Positions 1 to 8,324 of a stretch of DNA of 43,846 bases are shown piece after piece; position 1 is the first letter of the stretch, and each line of letters opens with the position of its first letter. Made by a program: the position numbers and the translations under genes. The stretch covers positions 1 to 43,846 of the forward strand of contig CAYSUS010000059.1 of NCBI GenBank assembly GCA_964434165.1, read 5' to 3'. This stretch comes from CAYSUS01 sp964434165. GTDB taxonomy: Bacteria; Planctomycetota; Planctomycetia; Pirellulales; Thermoguttaceae. The notes below the pieces were generated by a model. That model was given only the letters and a program-made list of their open reading frames with translations, did not search any database and was not told the DNA's origin.

Positions 1-5
1 CGTAG

Positions 6-147
6 GTAGCAGGCATCCGTACTCCGTATGCCGTCCGCCGCCCGTAGCAGGCATTCTCCGCAGTGCCGTCCGCCGCCCGTAGCAGGGATTCTCCGCAGTG
101 CCGTCCGCTTCAGGTAGCACGCACTCTCCAAGCAGACTGCTAAAACG
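6..147. repeat. Tandem 35-nt repeat with internal hairpin
   Basis: The word GTAGCA recurs at about 6, 44, 79 and 114. The last three copies are exactly 35 nt apart and the first is 38 nt from the second. Each unit contains a small inverted repeat: GGCAT with ATGCC in unit 1, and GGCATT with AGTGCC in unit 2. Units 2 and 3 are nearly identical, while units 1 and 4 are diverged. The block lies in non-coding DNA at the window edge, so it may extend further left. It looks like a REP-type intergenic repeat that has been tandemly duplicated. Confidence 0.75.
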
Positions 148-194
148 GCGTTGAGTCGGGTAGGCGGCTTTCGTGCGGGATTTCTTCCGTGGTT

Positions 195-776
195 TTATCC
201 CAGGGCGAGCTTTCGCCGGGAGGCAACGGTTTGTCCGAGGTTCGTTCGCACCCAGTCGTTGACCGCCTTGACCGGGATCGCGCGGAGCGCTTGCTGGACG
301 ATCTCGGGGCTCCTGGTCAGGACGATCGCGCCGAGGTTCAGCAGCGACGCCGTCATGCCTCCCTGACTGTGCCGGGCCTGGGTCTCTTTGTACTTGCCCA
401 GCAGCGATTCGAGGACTTCGGTGTGTCCCGGCATGTGCTGCCCTTCCTGGAGTTGGTCGCCTTGCTCCTTGATGAACTCCAGCAGCCGCCGCACCAGCCG
501 GCGACTTCCGTTGCGCCTGGCCAGCGGCTGGAGCATGAAGCGAAGTTTCCGGTCGGCCTGCCGGGGGTAGCCGTGCCGACGAACGTACTTCTCCGCCGCG
601 TCGATCACCTCGAGCAGTTCCGTCCAGGAGAGAAGGTCGTTCTCGAATTGAGGTGGACCCCAAAGGTCGGACAGCAAATGGGGTTGTTTAAGGTGTGACG
701 GCCCGCGAGACCTCTCCAAGGTCTCGCGCGGCCGAGATCGTTGAGACTCGTTCTCAATACAGCTCGATTCTCCCAT
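195..776 (-). pseudogene. Truncated transposase-like protein (C-terminal part)
   Basis: This is a 193-codon open frame with no convincing ribosome binding site. The C-terminal half (VLESLLGKYKETQARHSQGG, then a segment ending in ASRRKLALG) resembles, from memory, the C-terminal region of transposase-like proteins common in planctomycetes and cyanobacteria. There is no DDE-type catalytic core, and the first 40 residues are rich in Arg, Ser and Glu and look non-coding. I therefore read it as the tail of a mobile-element protein whose front part has been lost. No terminal inverted repeats or target-site duplication were found. The alternative is a small hypothetical protein. The family assignment is recognition, not a search result. 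Confidence 0.45.
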
Positions 777-889
777 TTTTGCGCGCGACTCGACCTTGAT
801 TGTCCCCCACCGGCCGCTAACCAGAGGGGGTAATTCGCGCTCAGGCCGCGCGCCGGTTGGTCGGAGGCCGCCCGGATGCCGCGCCGCAC

Positions 890-918
890 TTACCTGGACG
901 AGGGCCGTGGACTACACT
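890..918 (+). promoter_or_regulatory. Possible sigma-70 promoter of the beta-propeller gene
   Basis: TTACCT (890-895) and TACACT (913-918) are separated by 17 nt. This would give a 5' leader of about 90 nt before the start at 1015. The -10 box matches 4 of 6 consensus bases and the -35 box 3 of 6, so the call is tentative. Confidence 0.3.
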
Positions 919-1014
919 GGCGGCCAAGGGAGGGGGCTCGCAGGCGAGCGCCTTGGAGTGGACTCGCCCGCGGACTCGCCTACGGATGATTCCATGAGCC
1001 AAGGGAGACGAGCG

Positions 1015-2616
1015 ATGCGAATGGGCCTGGCGATGGCGGCACTGCTTCTGGCAGCGCCGGAGGCTTGGGGCGCGGACTGGACGCAGTGGGGAGGCACCCA
1101 TGCGCGGAACATGGTCGCCGAGGCGTCGGGCCTGCCCGACTCGTTCGAGCCCGGCAAGAAGGGCCCCGGCGGAACCATCGACCCGGCCACGACCGTGAAC
1201 GTCAAATGGACCGCCAGGCTGGGATCGTTCGCCTACGGCAACCCGACCGTGGCCGACGGCCGGGTCTTCGTGGGCACCGACGACGTGACCGTGGTCGAGG
1301 ACGACCGCTTCGAGCGGACGAAGGCCGGCCTGGTCAAGTGTTTTGATGAGCAGTCCGGGGAGCTGCTCTGGCAGCTCGTGATCCCCAAGCGCACGCGCCT
1401 GCCCAAGGACGCCCACTTCGGCCACCAGCACCTGGGCGTGTGCTCCTCGCCCACCGTGGACGGCGACCGGGTGTACGTGGTGAGCACGGCCAACGAGCTG
1501 TTGTGCCTGGACGCCGACGGCATGGCCGACGGCAACGACGGCCCCTACAAGGACGAGGCCCGGTACATGGTCCCGGACGGCAAGAAGCCGGTGAAGCTCG
1601 GGCCCCGCGACGCAGACATCGTCTGGCGGTACGACATGATCGACGAGCTGGGCGTGGTGCCGCACGACGCGGCGAGCTGCGCGGCCTTGATCCACGGGCA
1701 ATTCCTCTACGTGGCCACGTCGAACGGCGTGGACGGCTCGCACCTGCGCGTGATCAGCCCCGAGGCCCCGGCCTTGATCGTGCTCGACAAGACGACCGGG
1801 CGTCTGGTCGCCCAGGAGGACGAGGGGATCAGCCGCCGCCTGTGGCACGCGCAGTGGTCGTCGCCCTCGCTGGGCGAGGTGGGCGGGCGCACGCTGGTCT
1901 TCTTCGGCGGCGGCGACGGGGTCTGCTACGCGTTCGAGGCCGTCGAGAAGGCGACCGACCAGGTGCAGAAGCTGGTCCAGGTGTGGAGCTACGACTGCAA
2001 CCCGCCGCACTACCGCAGCCGCGACGGCAAGCCGATCCCCTACTACGACGGCGACAAGCGCAAGCGCCGCGGCAACAAGGACGACGGCAAGTGGCTGGGC
2101 CCGAGCCAGATCATCGCCACGCCGGTGTTCCACAAGGGCCGCGTGTACGTGGCCATCGGCCAGGACCCGGCCCACGGGCGCGGGATTGGCCTGTTGCACT
2201 GCATCGACGCCTCGGGCACGGGCGACATCACCGCGACCGGCAAGGTGTGGAGCTTCGACGGCATCGAGCGGAGCATGGCTACCGCGGCGATCCACGAGGG
2301 GATCCTGTACATCGCCGACGTGGCCGGCACGCTGTACACCATCGACGCGGAGACGGGCGCGTGCTTCTGGAAGTACGAGGCCAAGGCCGAGACCTGGGGC
2401 GGTCCCCTGGTGACCGACGGCAAGCTCTACTGGGGCACCAAGCGCTACTTCTACACCTTCACCGCCGGCAAGGAGCCCGTGGAGCTAAGCCGCATCAACC
2501 TGGGCGCTCCGGTCTATACCACGGCCGTGACGGCCAACGGGGTGTTGTACGTGGCCTCGCAGCGGTACCTGTGGGCCGTGGCCAAGGACGGGGCCGAAGT
2601 GGCCCGGGCGGAGTAG
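1015..2616 (+). CDS. Exported PQQ-like beta-propeller repeat protein
   Basis: The predicted product is 533 residues. It begins with a signal peptide (MRMGLAMAALLLAAPEAWGA) and continues as an outer-membrane-protein-assembly/PQQ-dehydrogenase-like beta-propeller. The mature start ADWTQWGGTHARNM is typical of planctomycete PQQ-binding-like repeat proteins. Blades are visible as repeated units of the type VYVVSTANELLCLDADG, LYIADVAGTLYTIDAETG and LYWGTKRYFYTF. I chose ATG 1015 because GGGAGA lies 6 nt upstream and the signal peptide follows at once; an in-frame ATG at 994 has no such site. The cytochrome domain and calcium/PQQ active-site residues of true quinoprotein dehydrogenases were not seen, so an enzymatic role is unproven. 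It is probably periplasmic, with a binding or scaffold role. Confidence 0.85.
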   Translation: MRMGLAMAALLLAAPEAWGADWTQWGGTHARNMVAEASGLPDSFEPGKKGPGGTIDPATTVNVKWTARLGSFAYGNPTVADGRVFVGTDDVTVVEDDRFERTKAGLVKCFDEQSGELLWQLVIPKRTRLPKDAHFGHQHLGVCSSPTVDGDRVYVVSTANELLCLDADGMADGNDGPYKDEARYMVPDGKKPVKLGPRDADIVWRYDMIDELGVVPHDAASCAALIHGQFLYVATSNGVDGSHLRVISPEAPALIVLDKTTGRLVAQEDEGISRRLWHAQWSSPSLGEVGGRTLVFFGGGDGVCYAFEAVEKATDQVQKLVQVWSYDCNPPHYRSRDGKPIPYYDGDKRKRRGNKDDGKWLGPSQIIATPVFHKGRVYVAIGQDPAHGRGIGLLHCIDASGTGDITATGKVWSFDGIERSMATAAIHEGILYIADVAGTLYTIDAETGACFWKYEAKAETWGGPLVTDGKLYWGTKRYFYTFTAGKEPVELSRINLGAPVYTTAVTANGVLYVASQRYLWAVAKDGAEVARAE

Positions 2617-2744
2617 GGGGCGAGTGGCGAACGGCAAGCGTGATGTACTTCGTACTTCCGTACTCTCCTACTTGAGCACTCACGTACGGTGAACGGAGCG
2701 CCAACGCCCCTCGACTCCTAACCACTCACCACTGACCACGCACC

Positions 2745-3035
2745 GTGATCGAACTCGCAGAACGGGTGTTCGTCATCTTCAACGCGTGCGAAGGCCTGTT
2801 CTGGATCGGGATCGCAGTCGGCTTCGCCGTGGTCCTGCTCCGCCGACGCGTCAACCCCGACCTGATGCTCGCGGGCTGTCTGCTGTTTGTCGCCTTCGGG
2901 ATCTCGGACTTCGTGGAGATCCGCACCGGGGCCTGGTTCAGGCCGTGGTGGCTGCTGGTGTGGAAGTCCTGGTGCGTCGTCGGGCTGATCGCCGTCTATT
3001 CGCGATTCCGCGCTAGGGCGCGGCGCGCGGAATAG
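2745..3035 (+). CDS. Small multi-pass membrane protein, unknown function
   Basis: The product is 96 residues from a GTG start. It shows about three hydrophobic segments (residues ~9-33, ~41-54 and ~68-86) and ends in a basic tail (SRFRARARRAE). The sequence pattern is that of a real inner-membrane protein, with charged residues between helices (RRRVNPD, DFVEIRTG). I do not recognise a family. It lies 128 nt after the beta-propeller gene on the same strand, across a spacer with short GTAC-rich repeats (about 2640-2692), so co-transcription is possible but not shown. A strong hairpin follows it. Confidence 0.65.
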   Translation: MIELAERVFVIFNACEGLFWIGIAVGFAVVLLRRRVNPDLMLAGCLLFVAFGISDFVEIRTGAWFRPWWLLVWKSWCVVGLIAVYSRFRARARRAE

Positions 3036-3073
3036 CGCCAGGCGGCCCGCAGGAAAAGATGCCCCCCGCACCC

Positions 3074-3108
3074 CCAGCCCCTCTCCCGCGCGGGAGAGGG
3101 GGGGCTGG
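3074..3108. terminator. Two-way terminator hairpin
   Basis: The left arm CCAGCCCCTCTCCCG (3074-3088) pairs with a right arm ending in GGCTGG (3103-3108), giving a very GC-rich stem centred on CGCG. It sits between the convergent membrane-protein gene (ends 3035) and the sigma factor gene (ends 3135). No long T-tract is present. Confidence 0.55.
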
Positions 3109-3134
3109 CTGGCTCACGCCGTCACCTCGTCACG

Positions 3135-4718
3135 TCAGTCGAGGAACCCGACCAGTTCCTGGCTGCGGCAGGGCTGCTGGAGCTTGCGAACGGCCTTGGC
3201 CTCGATCTGGCGGATCCGCTCGCGCGTGACCTTGAAGATGTGGCCGACCTCTTCGAGGGTGTAGCTGTAGCCGTCGCCCAGCCCGTAGCGGAGCTTGATG
3301 ATCTCGCGCTCGCGGTAGCTGAGGGTCTTCAGCACCTTGTTGATGCGCCGGCGGAGCATCTCCTGGGTAGCGCCGATCGAGGGGCTCTCGGCCGCGCCGT
3401 CGGGCAAGAGGTCGCCGAAATGGCTGTCCTCGCTGTTGCCGACCGGGCGGTCGAGGCTGATCGGATAGCGGCTCATGGCCAGCACGCGCCGGGTCTCGTC
3501 GATGCACGTGCTGCTGGCGTTGGCCGTCTCCTCGATGGTCGGCTCGCGTCCCAGCTTCTGAAGGAGCTGGCGCGAGACATTGCGCACCCGGGACATGGTC
3601 TCGACCATGTGGACCGGGATGCGGATCGTGCGGCTCTGGTCGGCGACCGCCCGGGTGATGGCCTGCCGGATCCACCACGTGGCGTAGGTGCAGAACTTGA
3701 AGCCGCGGCGGTACTCGAACTTGTCCACCGCCCGCATCAGCCCGGCGTTGCCTTCCTGGATCAGGTCGAGGAAGCTCAAGCCGCGGTTGCGGTACTTCTT
3801 GGCGATGGAGACGACCAGGCGGAGGTTGCCTTCGGAAAGGCCGCGCTTGGCCTGCTGGTACTTCTGGTAGATCTTGCGGAGGTACTCGACGCGGTTCCGC
3901 AGGCTGGTGGGGGTCTCCTGGAGGGCCCGCAGCACGTTGCGGAACTCCATCAGCCACGGCTCGCGCTCCTTGGCCGGCCCGCGGCCGAGCCGGTGGGCGT
4001 CGATGCGGACCTTCAACTCGTCGATCCGCCGGCTGAAGTCCTCGAGGGTTTTGATCATGGGCTCGATGCGCTGGGTGCGGAGCCCAAGCTCCTCGACCAG
4101 GCGGACCGCCCGCCGGCGGCGCTGCCCCAAACGGCGCCAGGCGGCGCGGCGCTTGCCCATCGGCTTGGAGCGGCTGGTCGCCGTATGGTAGTCGTGGCGA
4201 TTGCGCTTCAGGAGGATCTCCAGCGTGCGCAGGTTGTGCGGCAGCCGGCCGAGGATCTGATCCTTCTCCAGCCGGTCGGTCACCGAGACCTGCACCGTGC
4301 GGTCGAAGGGGAGATTGCCGTCGTGCACGCGGCGGAGGATCTTCACCGCCACCTGCATCACGTAGTCGCACTCCAGGACCTTGCGGCGGAACGCCGCGCG
4401 GGTGATCTCGATCTGCTTGGCCAGGGAGATCTCCTGCTGACGGGTCAGGAGCGGGATCTCGCCCATCTGCGTGAGGTACATGCGGACCGGGTCGTCCGAC
4501 CAGGACTCCGACTCGTCGGCCGCCTCCAGCGGACCCTCTTCCTGCTCGCTCTCGGCCGACGACTCCTCCTGGTCGTCGTCCTCGAAGTCCAGGTCGTCGT
4601 CCAGGTCATCGACGAGCCCGTCGTCGATGTCCAGATCGTCCACCGACTTCAGCCCCAGCGCGTCCTCGCGGGTCGAGGTCACGTCGTCTTCCAATTCATC
4701 CAACATTGCGTCGTACAA
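3135..4718 (-). CDS. rpoD: Primary (housekeeping) RNA polymerase sigma factor, sigma-70 family
   Basis: This 527-residue protein directs RNA polymerase to promoters. Region 1.2 is seen at VRMYLTQMGEIPLL. The core region 2 (NLRLVVSIAKKYRNRGLSF, then LIQEGNAGLMRAVDKFEYRR and TYATWWIRQAITRA) is followed by IPVHMVE of region 3. Region 4 ends with YTLEEVGHIFKVTRERIRQI, the helix-turn-helix that reads the -35 box. These are group 1 features. The N-terminal ~75 residues are extremely acidic (long Asp/Glu runs), as in the inhibitory region 1.1. The start codon is probably TTG at 4718: GAGGAG lies 7 nt before it, whereas the ATG at 4706 has no site at proper distance. The gene is monocistronic, with about 750 nt of non-coding DNA upstream. 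Confidence 0.95.
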   Translation of the reverse strand: MYDAMLDELEDDVTSTREDALGLKSVDDLDIDDGLVDDLDDDLDFEDDDQEESSAESEQEEGPLEAADESESWSDDPVRMYLTQMGEIPLLTRQQEISLAKQIEITRAAFRRKVLECDYVMQVAVKILRRVHDGNLPFDRTVQVSVTDRLEKDQILGRLPHNLRTLEILLKRNRHDYHTATSRSKPMGKRRAAWRRLGQRRRRAVRLVEELGLRTQRIEPMIKTLEDFSRRIDELKVRIDAHRLGRGPAKEREPWLMEFRNVLRALQETPTSLRNRVEYLRKIYQKYQQAKRGLSEGNLRLVVSIAKKYRNRGLSFLDLIQEGNAGLMRAVDKFEYRRGFKFCTYATWWIRQAITRAVADQSRTIRIPVHMVETMSRVRNVSRQLLQKLGREPTIEETANASSTCIDETRRVLAMSRYPISLDRPVGNSEDSHFGDLLPDGAAESPSIGATQEMLRRRINKVLKTLSYREREIIKLRYGLGDGYSYTLEEVGHIFKVTRERIRQIEAKAVRKLQQPCRSQELVGFLD

Positions 4719-5465
4719 TGCACTGCTCCTCAGCCATGTCTGACTCTTCTACCAACCCCCGAGAGACCGGGCGGACGGCCTGCTTCCTGACTCCGGGCGG
4801 GCCGCGCGTCCGCTGAATTGTTGCCGCACGCTCGTTCGCAGCGGCCCCTGCGCAGCCCATCCTCTACAGCCCATGCCCTTCATCCCGCCGGCGGCTGCTT
4901 GCGGCCACCCAAATTCTACCACTGATCCCCCGAGACGCCGCTTCGCACCGGCATTTGGCAAAGGATTCCGGATGCACAAGAAATGTGCGCTCCTTGCCAA
5001 AAACTGCACCAACACATCGCCCCACGCGGCAGACGTACTCCGAGCGCCCGGGGCCGAAGTCGTCAACAGATAATGCGAGCCGAGAGAGTGCGCCAGCAAC
5101 GGACAGTCAACTTTGCGGCGTTGATCGGGCGGGTCAGTGCCTCGATCCTCAAGACACGATCGTTTCCCTCGGTCCAACAGATAGGCGGGTGCGGTGCGCT
5201 TTCTCACCCACGGCCTTCAATAGAAGGCTTTGATGGAGGACGATCGGGACATTTAATTCTAATCGCCAGGGTGGCTTGGTCTAGAGGCTCAATAAGGATT
5301 TTGTGAGGGTGCGGCCGCCTACCTCAGAAGAAGCTGTCAGCAAGATTTGTGTGAATATAGATAAAATACAAAGCCTGGTGGGAAATCATTCTCCTGCCGT
5401 GGGCCCCGTGAACCATGATGGGGCCGCAAGCGTAACCAACTCCGGCGGCCAATGGATCCATCTCA
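4719..5465. other. Long non-coding spacer upstream of rpoD
   Basis: About 750 nt with no credible gene; the open frames here have poor codon structure. It presumably holds the rpoD promoter on the minus strand. From about 5210 the base composition becomes clearly more AT-rich. A perfect 6-bp hairpin (GCCTTC, loop AATA, GAAGGC; 5213-5228) is followed by TTT. The string TATAGATAAAAT at about 5356-5367 could be part of a plus-strand promoter for the next gene, but no good -35 box goes with it. Confidence 0.5.
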
Positions 5466-5528
5466 GTGCCATTTCCTAAAGGGGTCGGCCCTCAGCCGGG
5501 TCGGGCTACCCCTCCTCCGGAGTTGCTC

Positions 5529-6062
5529 GTGAGCGCCCGTTATCTTCTCCCTTGTCCGTGTGGTCTTAAGACTCCTGTTGAGGTGGCACAGTCGGGTCAG
5601 ACGATCGCCTGCGAGTGCGGCCGGCCCTTAGACATCCCGACCATGCTGGAGATCCGCAAGCTGGATCGCGTGCCCGCGCAGCCTTCCCAGTCTCTCGGGC
5701 CGGGGTGGGGCATCCGGCAACAACTCTTGACGGTCGGGGCGTTGATCGCAACCATCGCCGCCATGTCCGGGGTGCTGTTGACGCTGGTGCGACCGCAGCC
5801 CCCCCAACCCCCGGACATGCGGCTCATTGAGGCCCGCCTTGACCGGATGACCGTGCTGGGCACCTTCAACGAGTGGGAGCAGTTGAACAAGGGGGTGCAG
5901 CAGGGCCCGCCGGAGATCTGGAAGTACTTCAAGTCCCAGGTGGACGGCTTCTATCGATGGTGCTTCGTGATCGTCGTTCTCGGCTTGCTCGGGGTGGGAT
6001 GCGCGGTCTCGTCGGTCTTCGTGGCGCCGGCCGGCGGGAACGCGCCTTCGCAGCGGCGTTAG
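5529..6062 (+). CDS. Zinc-ribbon-like protein with two membrane helices
   Basis: The product is 177 residues from GTG 5529, which has GGAG 7 nt upstream. The frame is open from GTG 5466, which would add 21 Pro-rich residues. Near the N-terminus the pattern CPCGLKTPV...ACECGRPLDIP gives two CxC pairs about 17-20 residues apart, a compact zinc-ribbon-like knuckle. Two hydrophobic helices follow: one at LLTVGALIATIAAMSGVLLT, and one near the C-terminus at WCFVIVVLGLLGVGCAVSSV. The loop between them is probably periplasmic and contains EARLDRMTVLGTFNEWEQL. I do not know a named family. The gene stands alone and meets the methyltransferase gene tail to tail. Confidence 0.65.
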   Translation: MSARYLLPCPCGLKTPVEVAQSGQTIACECGRPLDIPTMLEIRKLDRVPAQPSQSLGPGWGIRQQLLTVGALIATIAAMSGVLLTLVRPQPPQPPDMRLIEARLDRMTVLGTFNEWEQLNKGVQQGPPEIWKYFKSQVDGFYRWCFVIVVLGLLGVGCAVSSVFVAPAGGNAPSQRR

Positions 6063-6078
6063 ACATCAGCCATCGCCA

Positions 6079-6133
6079 CCGCCGCGCCCGGCACGGCCCG
6101 GCTTGGAGTGTTCGTTTGGCGCAAGCGCGGCGG
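6079..6133. terminator. Inverted repeat between convergent genes
   Basis: CCGCCGCGC (6079-6087) and GCGCGGCGG (6125-6133) are perfect 9-nt arms with a 37-nt loop. The repeat lies between the convergent zinc-ribbon and methyltransferase genes. A long loop and no T-tract make terminator function uncertain. Confidence 0.35.
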
Positions 6134-6150
6134 CTGCTTCTCGGCTGAGG

Positions 6151-6933
6151 CTACTTCGGCCGGCGGAGCACGAACACGACGTCCTCCGTTCGATGGTCCA
6201 GCACGATCGGCCGATCGACGTTGTAGGCGAAGTCGTACGTCTCAACCAGCTCCAGCTCGTCCACCCGGCCGAGCAGGCGGAGGAACTGCCGATCGGTGTA
6301 AGTCCGAAACAGGATCTCGTCCTCCAGCCGGAACACGCGCGTCGGCGTGTACACGTCGAGGGTCATCCCCACGCGTTGCTGTCGTCGCCGACGGTCCACG
6401 TGGATCGACCACATGTGGGAGATCACGCCCAGTGAGCCGCGGCGCGCGGACCACGACTCCTCGTCGCAGTCACGGCGTCCCGGCGGAGTAAGGTGGATGC
6501 CCAGCACGTAGATCCCTCCGGGGGCCAGGGCGCAACCGACCGCGCGAAGGTGCGCCTCGGCCTGCTTCTCCGTCGCTAGATGGCGGAAACTGCTGATCGT
6601 GTTGAAGGCCGCATCGACCCGGCGGCGCAGCCGGAAGTCGGCCATGTCGCCCACCGTGGCCGCCGCTGGCACCCCCCGGCGCGCAAGTCGGGCGTTGCAG
6701 TAGTCGATCGCCCTGCGGTTGAGATCGTTGCCGGCCACCTCGTACCCGGCCTGCGCCAGCTTGACTAGCAGGCGGCCGGTTCCGCATGCGGGCTCGAACA
6801 CGCGACGGACCGGCCGCAGCGCGTGGCGGCCGAACACCGCCTGGAGGAAGTCGAACTCGGCCTTCCAGTCCGATCCGAAGAGGAGGTCGTAATACTTGGG
6901 GTAGTCGTAGATGTGGGCTCGAATCACGTCCAT
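6151..6933 (-). CDS. Class I SAM-dependent methyltransferase
   Basis: The product is 260 residues. Motif I, which binds S-adenosylmethionine, is VFEPACGTGRLLVKLA (residues ~45-60). The acidic post-motif is VAGNDLNRRAIDYC, and a motif II-like stretch DAAFNTISSFRHL contacts the cofactor. The substrate is not evident; the layout (N-terminal YPKYYDLLFG, Rossmann core, C-terminal strand LELVETYDFAYN) fits small-molecule or general methyltransferases. I placed the start at ATG 6933 because GGAGG lies 10 nt upstream; the open frame continues 97 codons further upstream, but that part is Arg/Pro-rich and non-coding in character. It is transcribed divergently from the oxidoreductase gene, with a 247-nt spacer. 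Confidence 0.85.
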   Translation of the reverse strand: MDVIRAHIYDYPKYYDLLFGSDWKAEFDFLQAVFGRHALRPVRRVFEPACGTGRLLVKLAQAGYEVAGNDLNRRAIDYCNARLARRGVPAAATVGDMADFRLRRRVDAAFNTISSFRHLATEKQAEAHLRAVGCALAPGGIYVLGIHLTPPGRRDCDEESWSARRGSLGVISHMWSIHVDRRRRQQRVGMTLDVYTPTRVFRLEDEILFRTYTDRQFLRLLGRVDELELVETYDFAYNVDRPIVLDHRTEDVVFVLRRPK

Positions 6934-7180
6934 CCGCGGGCGGCCTCCGGTCGTCGGGTCGTGGGGCGGCTTGAAGTGTCCCCCGGCCCGCCGCCCTTGT
7001 AAACCTCGTACCCCGCCAGGACGATGCGGCCAGGGGACGATCCCGTGCGACCTTGTGCCGTGGCAGGCGATTTCCCGGGGTGGCCGGACCCTCTTTTCTT
7101 CGCCGGTTCGACCGGGTACGGTTGATGCAGTCGTGCGAGGGGCGGGGGCCGCTTCGCATTGAGAGCCGTCGAAGGAGATC

Positions 7181-8173
7181 ATGAAAGCCGCATTCATCGA
7201 ACGACCCGGTCCTCCCGAGAGCATCCGTTACTCCGACTTGCCGACGCCTTCGCCGTCCGACAACCAGGTGCTGGTGAAGGTCGCCGCGGTGGCCGTCAAT
7301 CCCGTGGACACCTACATCCGCGCCGGAACGATCGCGCTGGACCTGCCCGAGCCGTTCATCGTGGGCTGCGACCTGGCGGGCACGGTCGAGGCCGTGGGGC
7401 CGGGCGTGGCGACGCTGAAGCCGGGAGACCGGGTTTGGGGGAGCAACCAGGGGCTCCTGGGCCGGCAGGGCACCTTTGCCGAGTACGCCTGTGTCGAGCA
7501 GCAATGGCTCTACCCGACTCCCGAGGACGTCAGCGACCGGGATGCCGCGGCCCTGGCCCTGGTGGCGATCACGGCGCATCTGGGCCTGTTCCGCGACGCC
7601 AAGGTGCGCCTGGGCGAGGCGGTGTTCGTCCACGGCGGCTCCGGGGGCGTCGGCTCCTGCGTGGTGCAGATGGCCAAGACGATCGGCGCGCGGGTGATGA
7701 CCACGGCCGGCAGCGACGCGAAGGTGCAGGTCTGCCGGCAGCTCGGGGCCGACCTGGTCGTCAACTACAAGACCGACGACGTGGACGCGGCCATCAAGCG
7801 GTTCGCGCCGGACGGGCTCGACGTGTGGTGGGAGACGCTCCGCGAGCCCGACCTGGAGCGGATCGTGGGGCACCTCGCGCTCCGCGGCCGGCTGGTCATC
7901 ATGGCCGGGCGCGAGGCCAAGGCGCCGCTGCCCGTCGGCCCGTTCTACGTGAAGGACTGCTCGCTGCACGGGTTCGCCATGTTCAACGCCCCGCCCGAGG
8001 AGCAGCGCAAGTGCGCCGCGGAGATCAACCGCTGGATGAGCAAGGGAAAGCTCCGGGCGCGGATCGACCGCGTGATGAAGCTCTCGGAGACCGCCGCCGC
8101 GCACCGGATTCAGGAGGAGAGCACGGTGCACAAGAGCGGGGCGCTGGCGGGCAAGATCGTGCTGGAGCCGTAG
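7181..8173 (+). CDS. NADPH:quinone oxidoreductase-like enzyme (MDR superfamily)
   Basis: The product is 330 residues, normal length for the zeta-crystallin/QOR branch of the medium-chain dehydrogenases. The N-terminal GroES-like half contains VAVNPVDTYIRAG and GCDLAGTVEAVG. The Rossmann half carries HGGSGGVGSCVVQMAK (residues ~151-166), the glycine-rich loop for NADP(H). The structural and catalytic zinc ligands of alcohol dehydrogenases are absent, as is usual in this branch. It likely reduces a quinone or an enone in the cytoplasm. AAGGAG sits just before the ATG. It is a single gene, and its end faces the topoisomerase operon tail to tail. Confidence 0.88.
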   Translation: MKAAFIERPGPPESIRYSDLPTPSPSDNQVLVKVAAVAVNPVDTYIRAGTIALDLPEPFIVGCDLAGTVEAVGPGVATLKPGDRVWGSNQGLLGRQGTFAEYACVEQQWLYPTPEDVSDRDAAALALVAITAHLGLFRDAKVRLGEAVFVHGGSGGVGSCVVQMAKTIGARVMTTAGSDAKVQVCRQLGADLVVNYKTDDVDAAIKRFAPDGLDVWWETLREPDLERIVGHLALRGRLVIMAGREAKAPLPVGPFYVKDCSLHGFAMFNAPPEEQRKCAAEINRWMSKGKLRARIDRVMKLSETAAAHRIQEESTVHKSGALAGKIVLEP

Positions 8174-8204
8174 GGGGCGGGACGACCTCCCGTGCGTGGC
8201 TTCT

Positions 8205-8308
8205 CCGCCGCCGGGCGGCGGGGCCGCGCGATTCCGAGCGGTACGGGATTTCGATTGCACGCTAGCCGCTTGGAAACGCCGCCATCTCGGTAACGCTTCC
8301 CGTGCAAT
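8205..8308. terminator. Hairpins between convergent genes
   Basis: Two structures lie here. CCGCCG (8205-8210) pairs with CGGCGG (8216-8221). A second inverted repeat, ATTGCACG (8254-8261) with CGTGCAAT (8301-8308), has 39 nt between the arms. They separate the oxidoreductase gene from the end of the topoisomerase VI operon and may end transcription from both sides. Confidence 0.4.
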
Positions 8309-8324
8309 CCTCTCGGAGCATTGC

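Noticed and set aside
1..147. CRISPR array
   Set aside because: Units are directly adjacent without unique spacers and diverge at the ends.
3240..4790. A 516-codon plus-strand frame
   Set aside because: It is antisense to the sigma factor gene, which has full family motifs.
4749..5207. Small minus-strand frame upstream of rpoD
   Set aside because: No RBS, low-quality composition, no recognisable motif.
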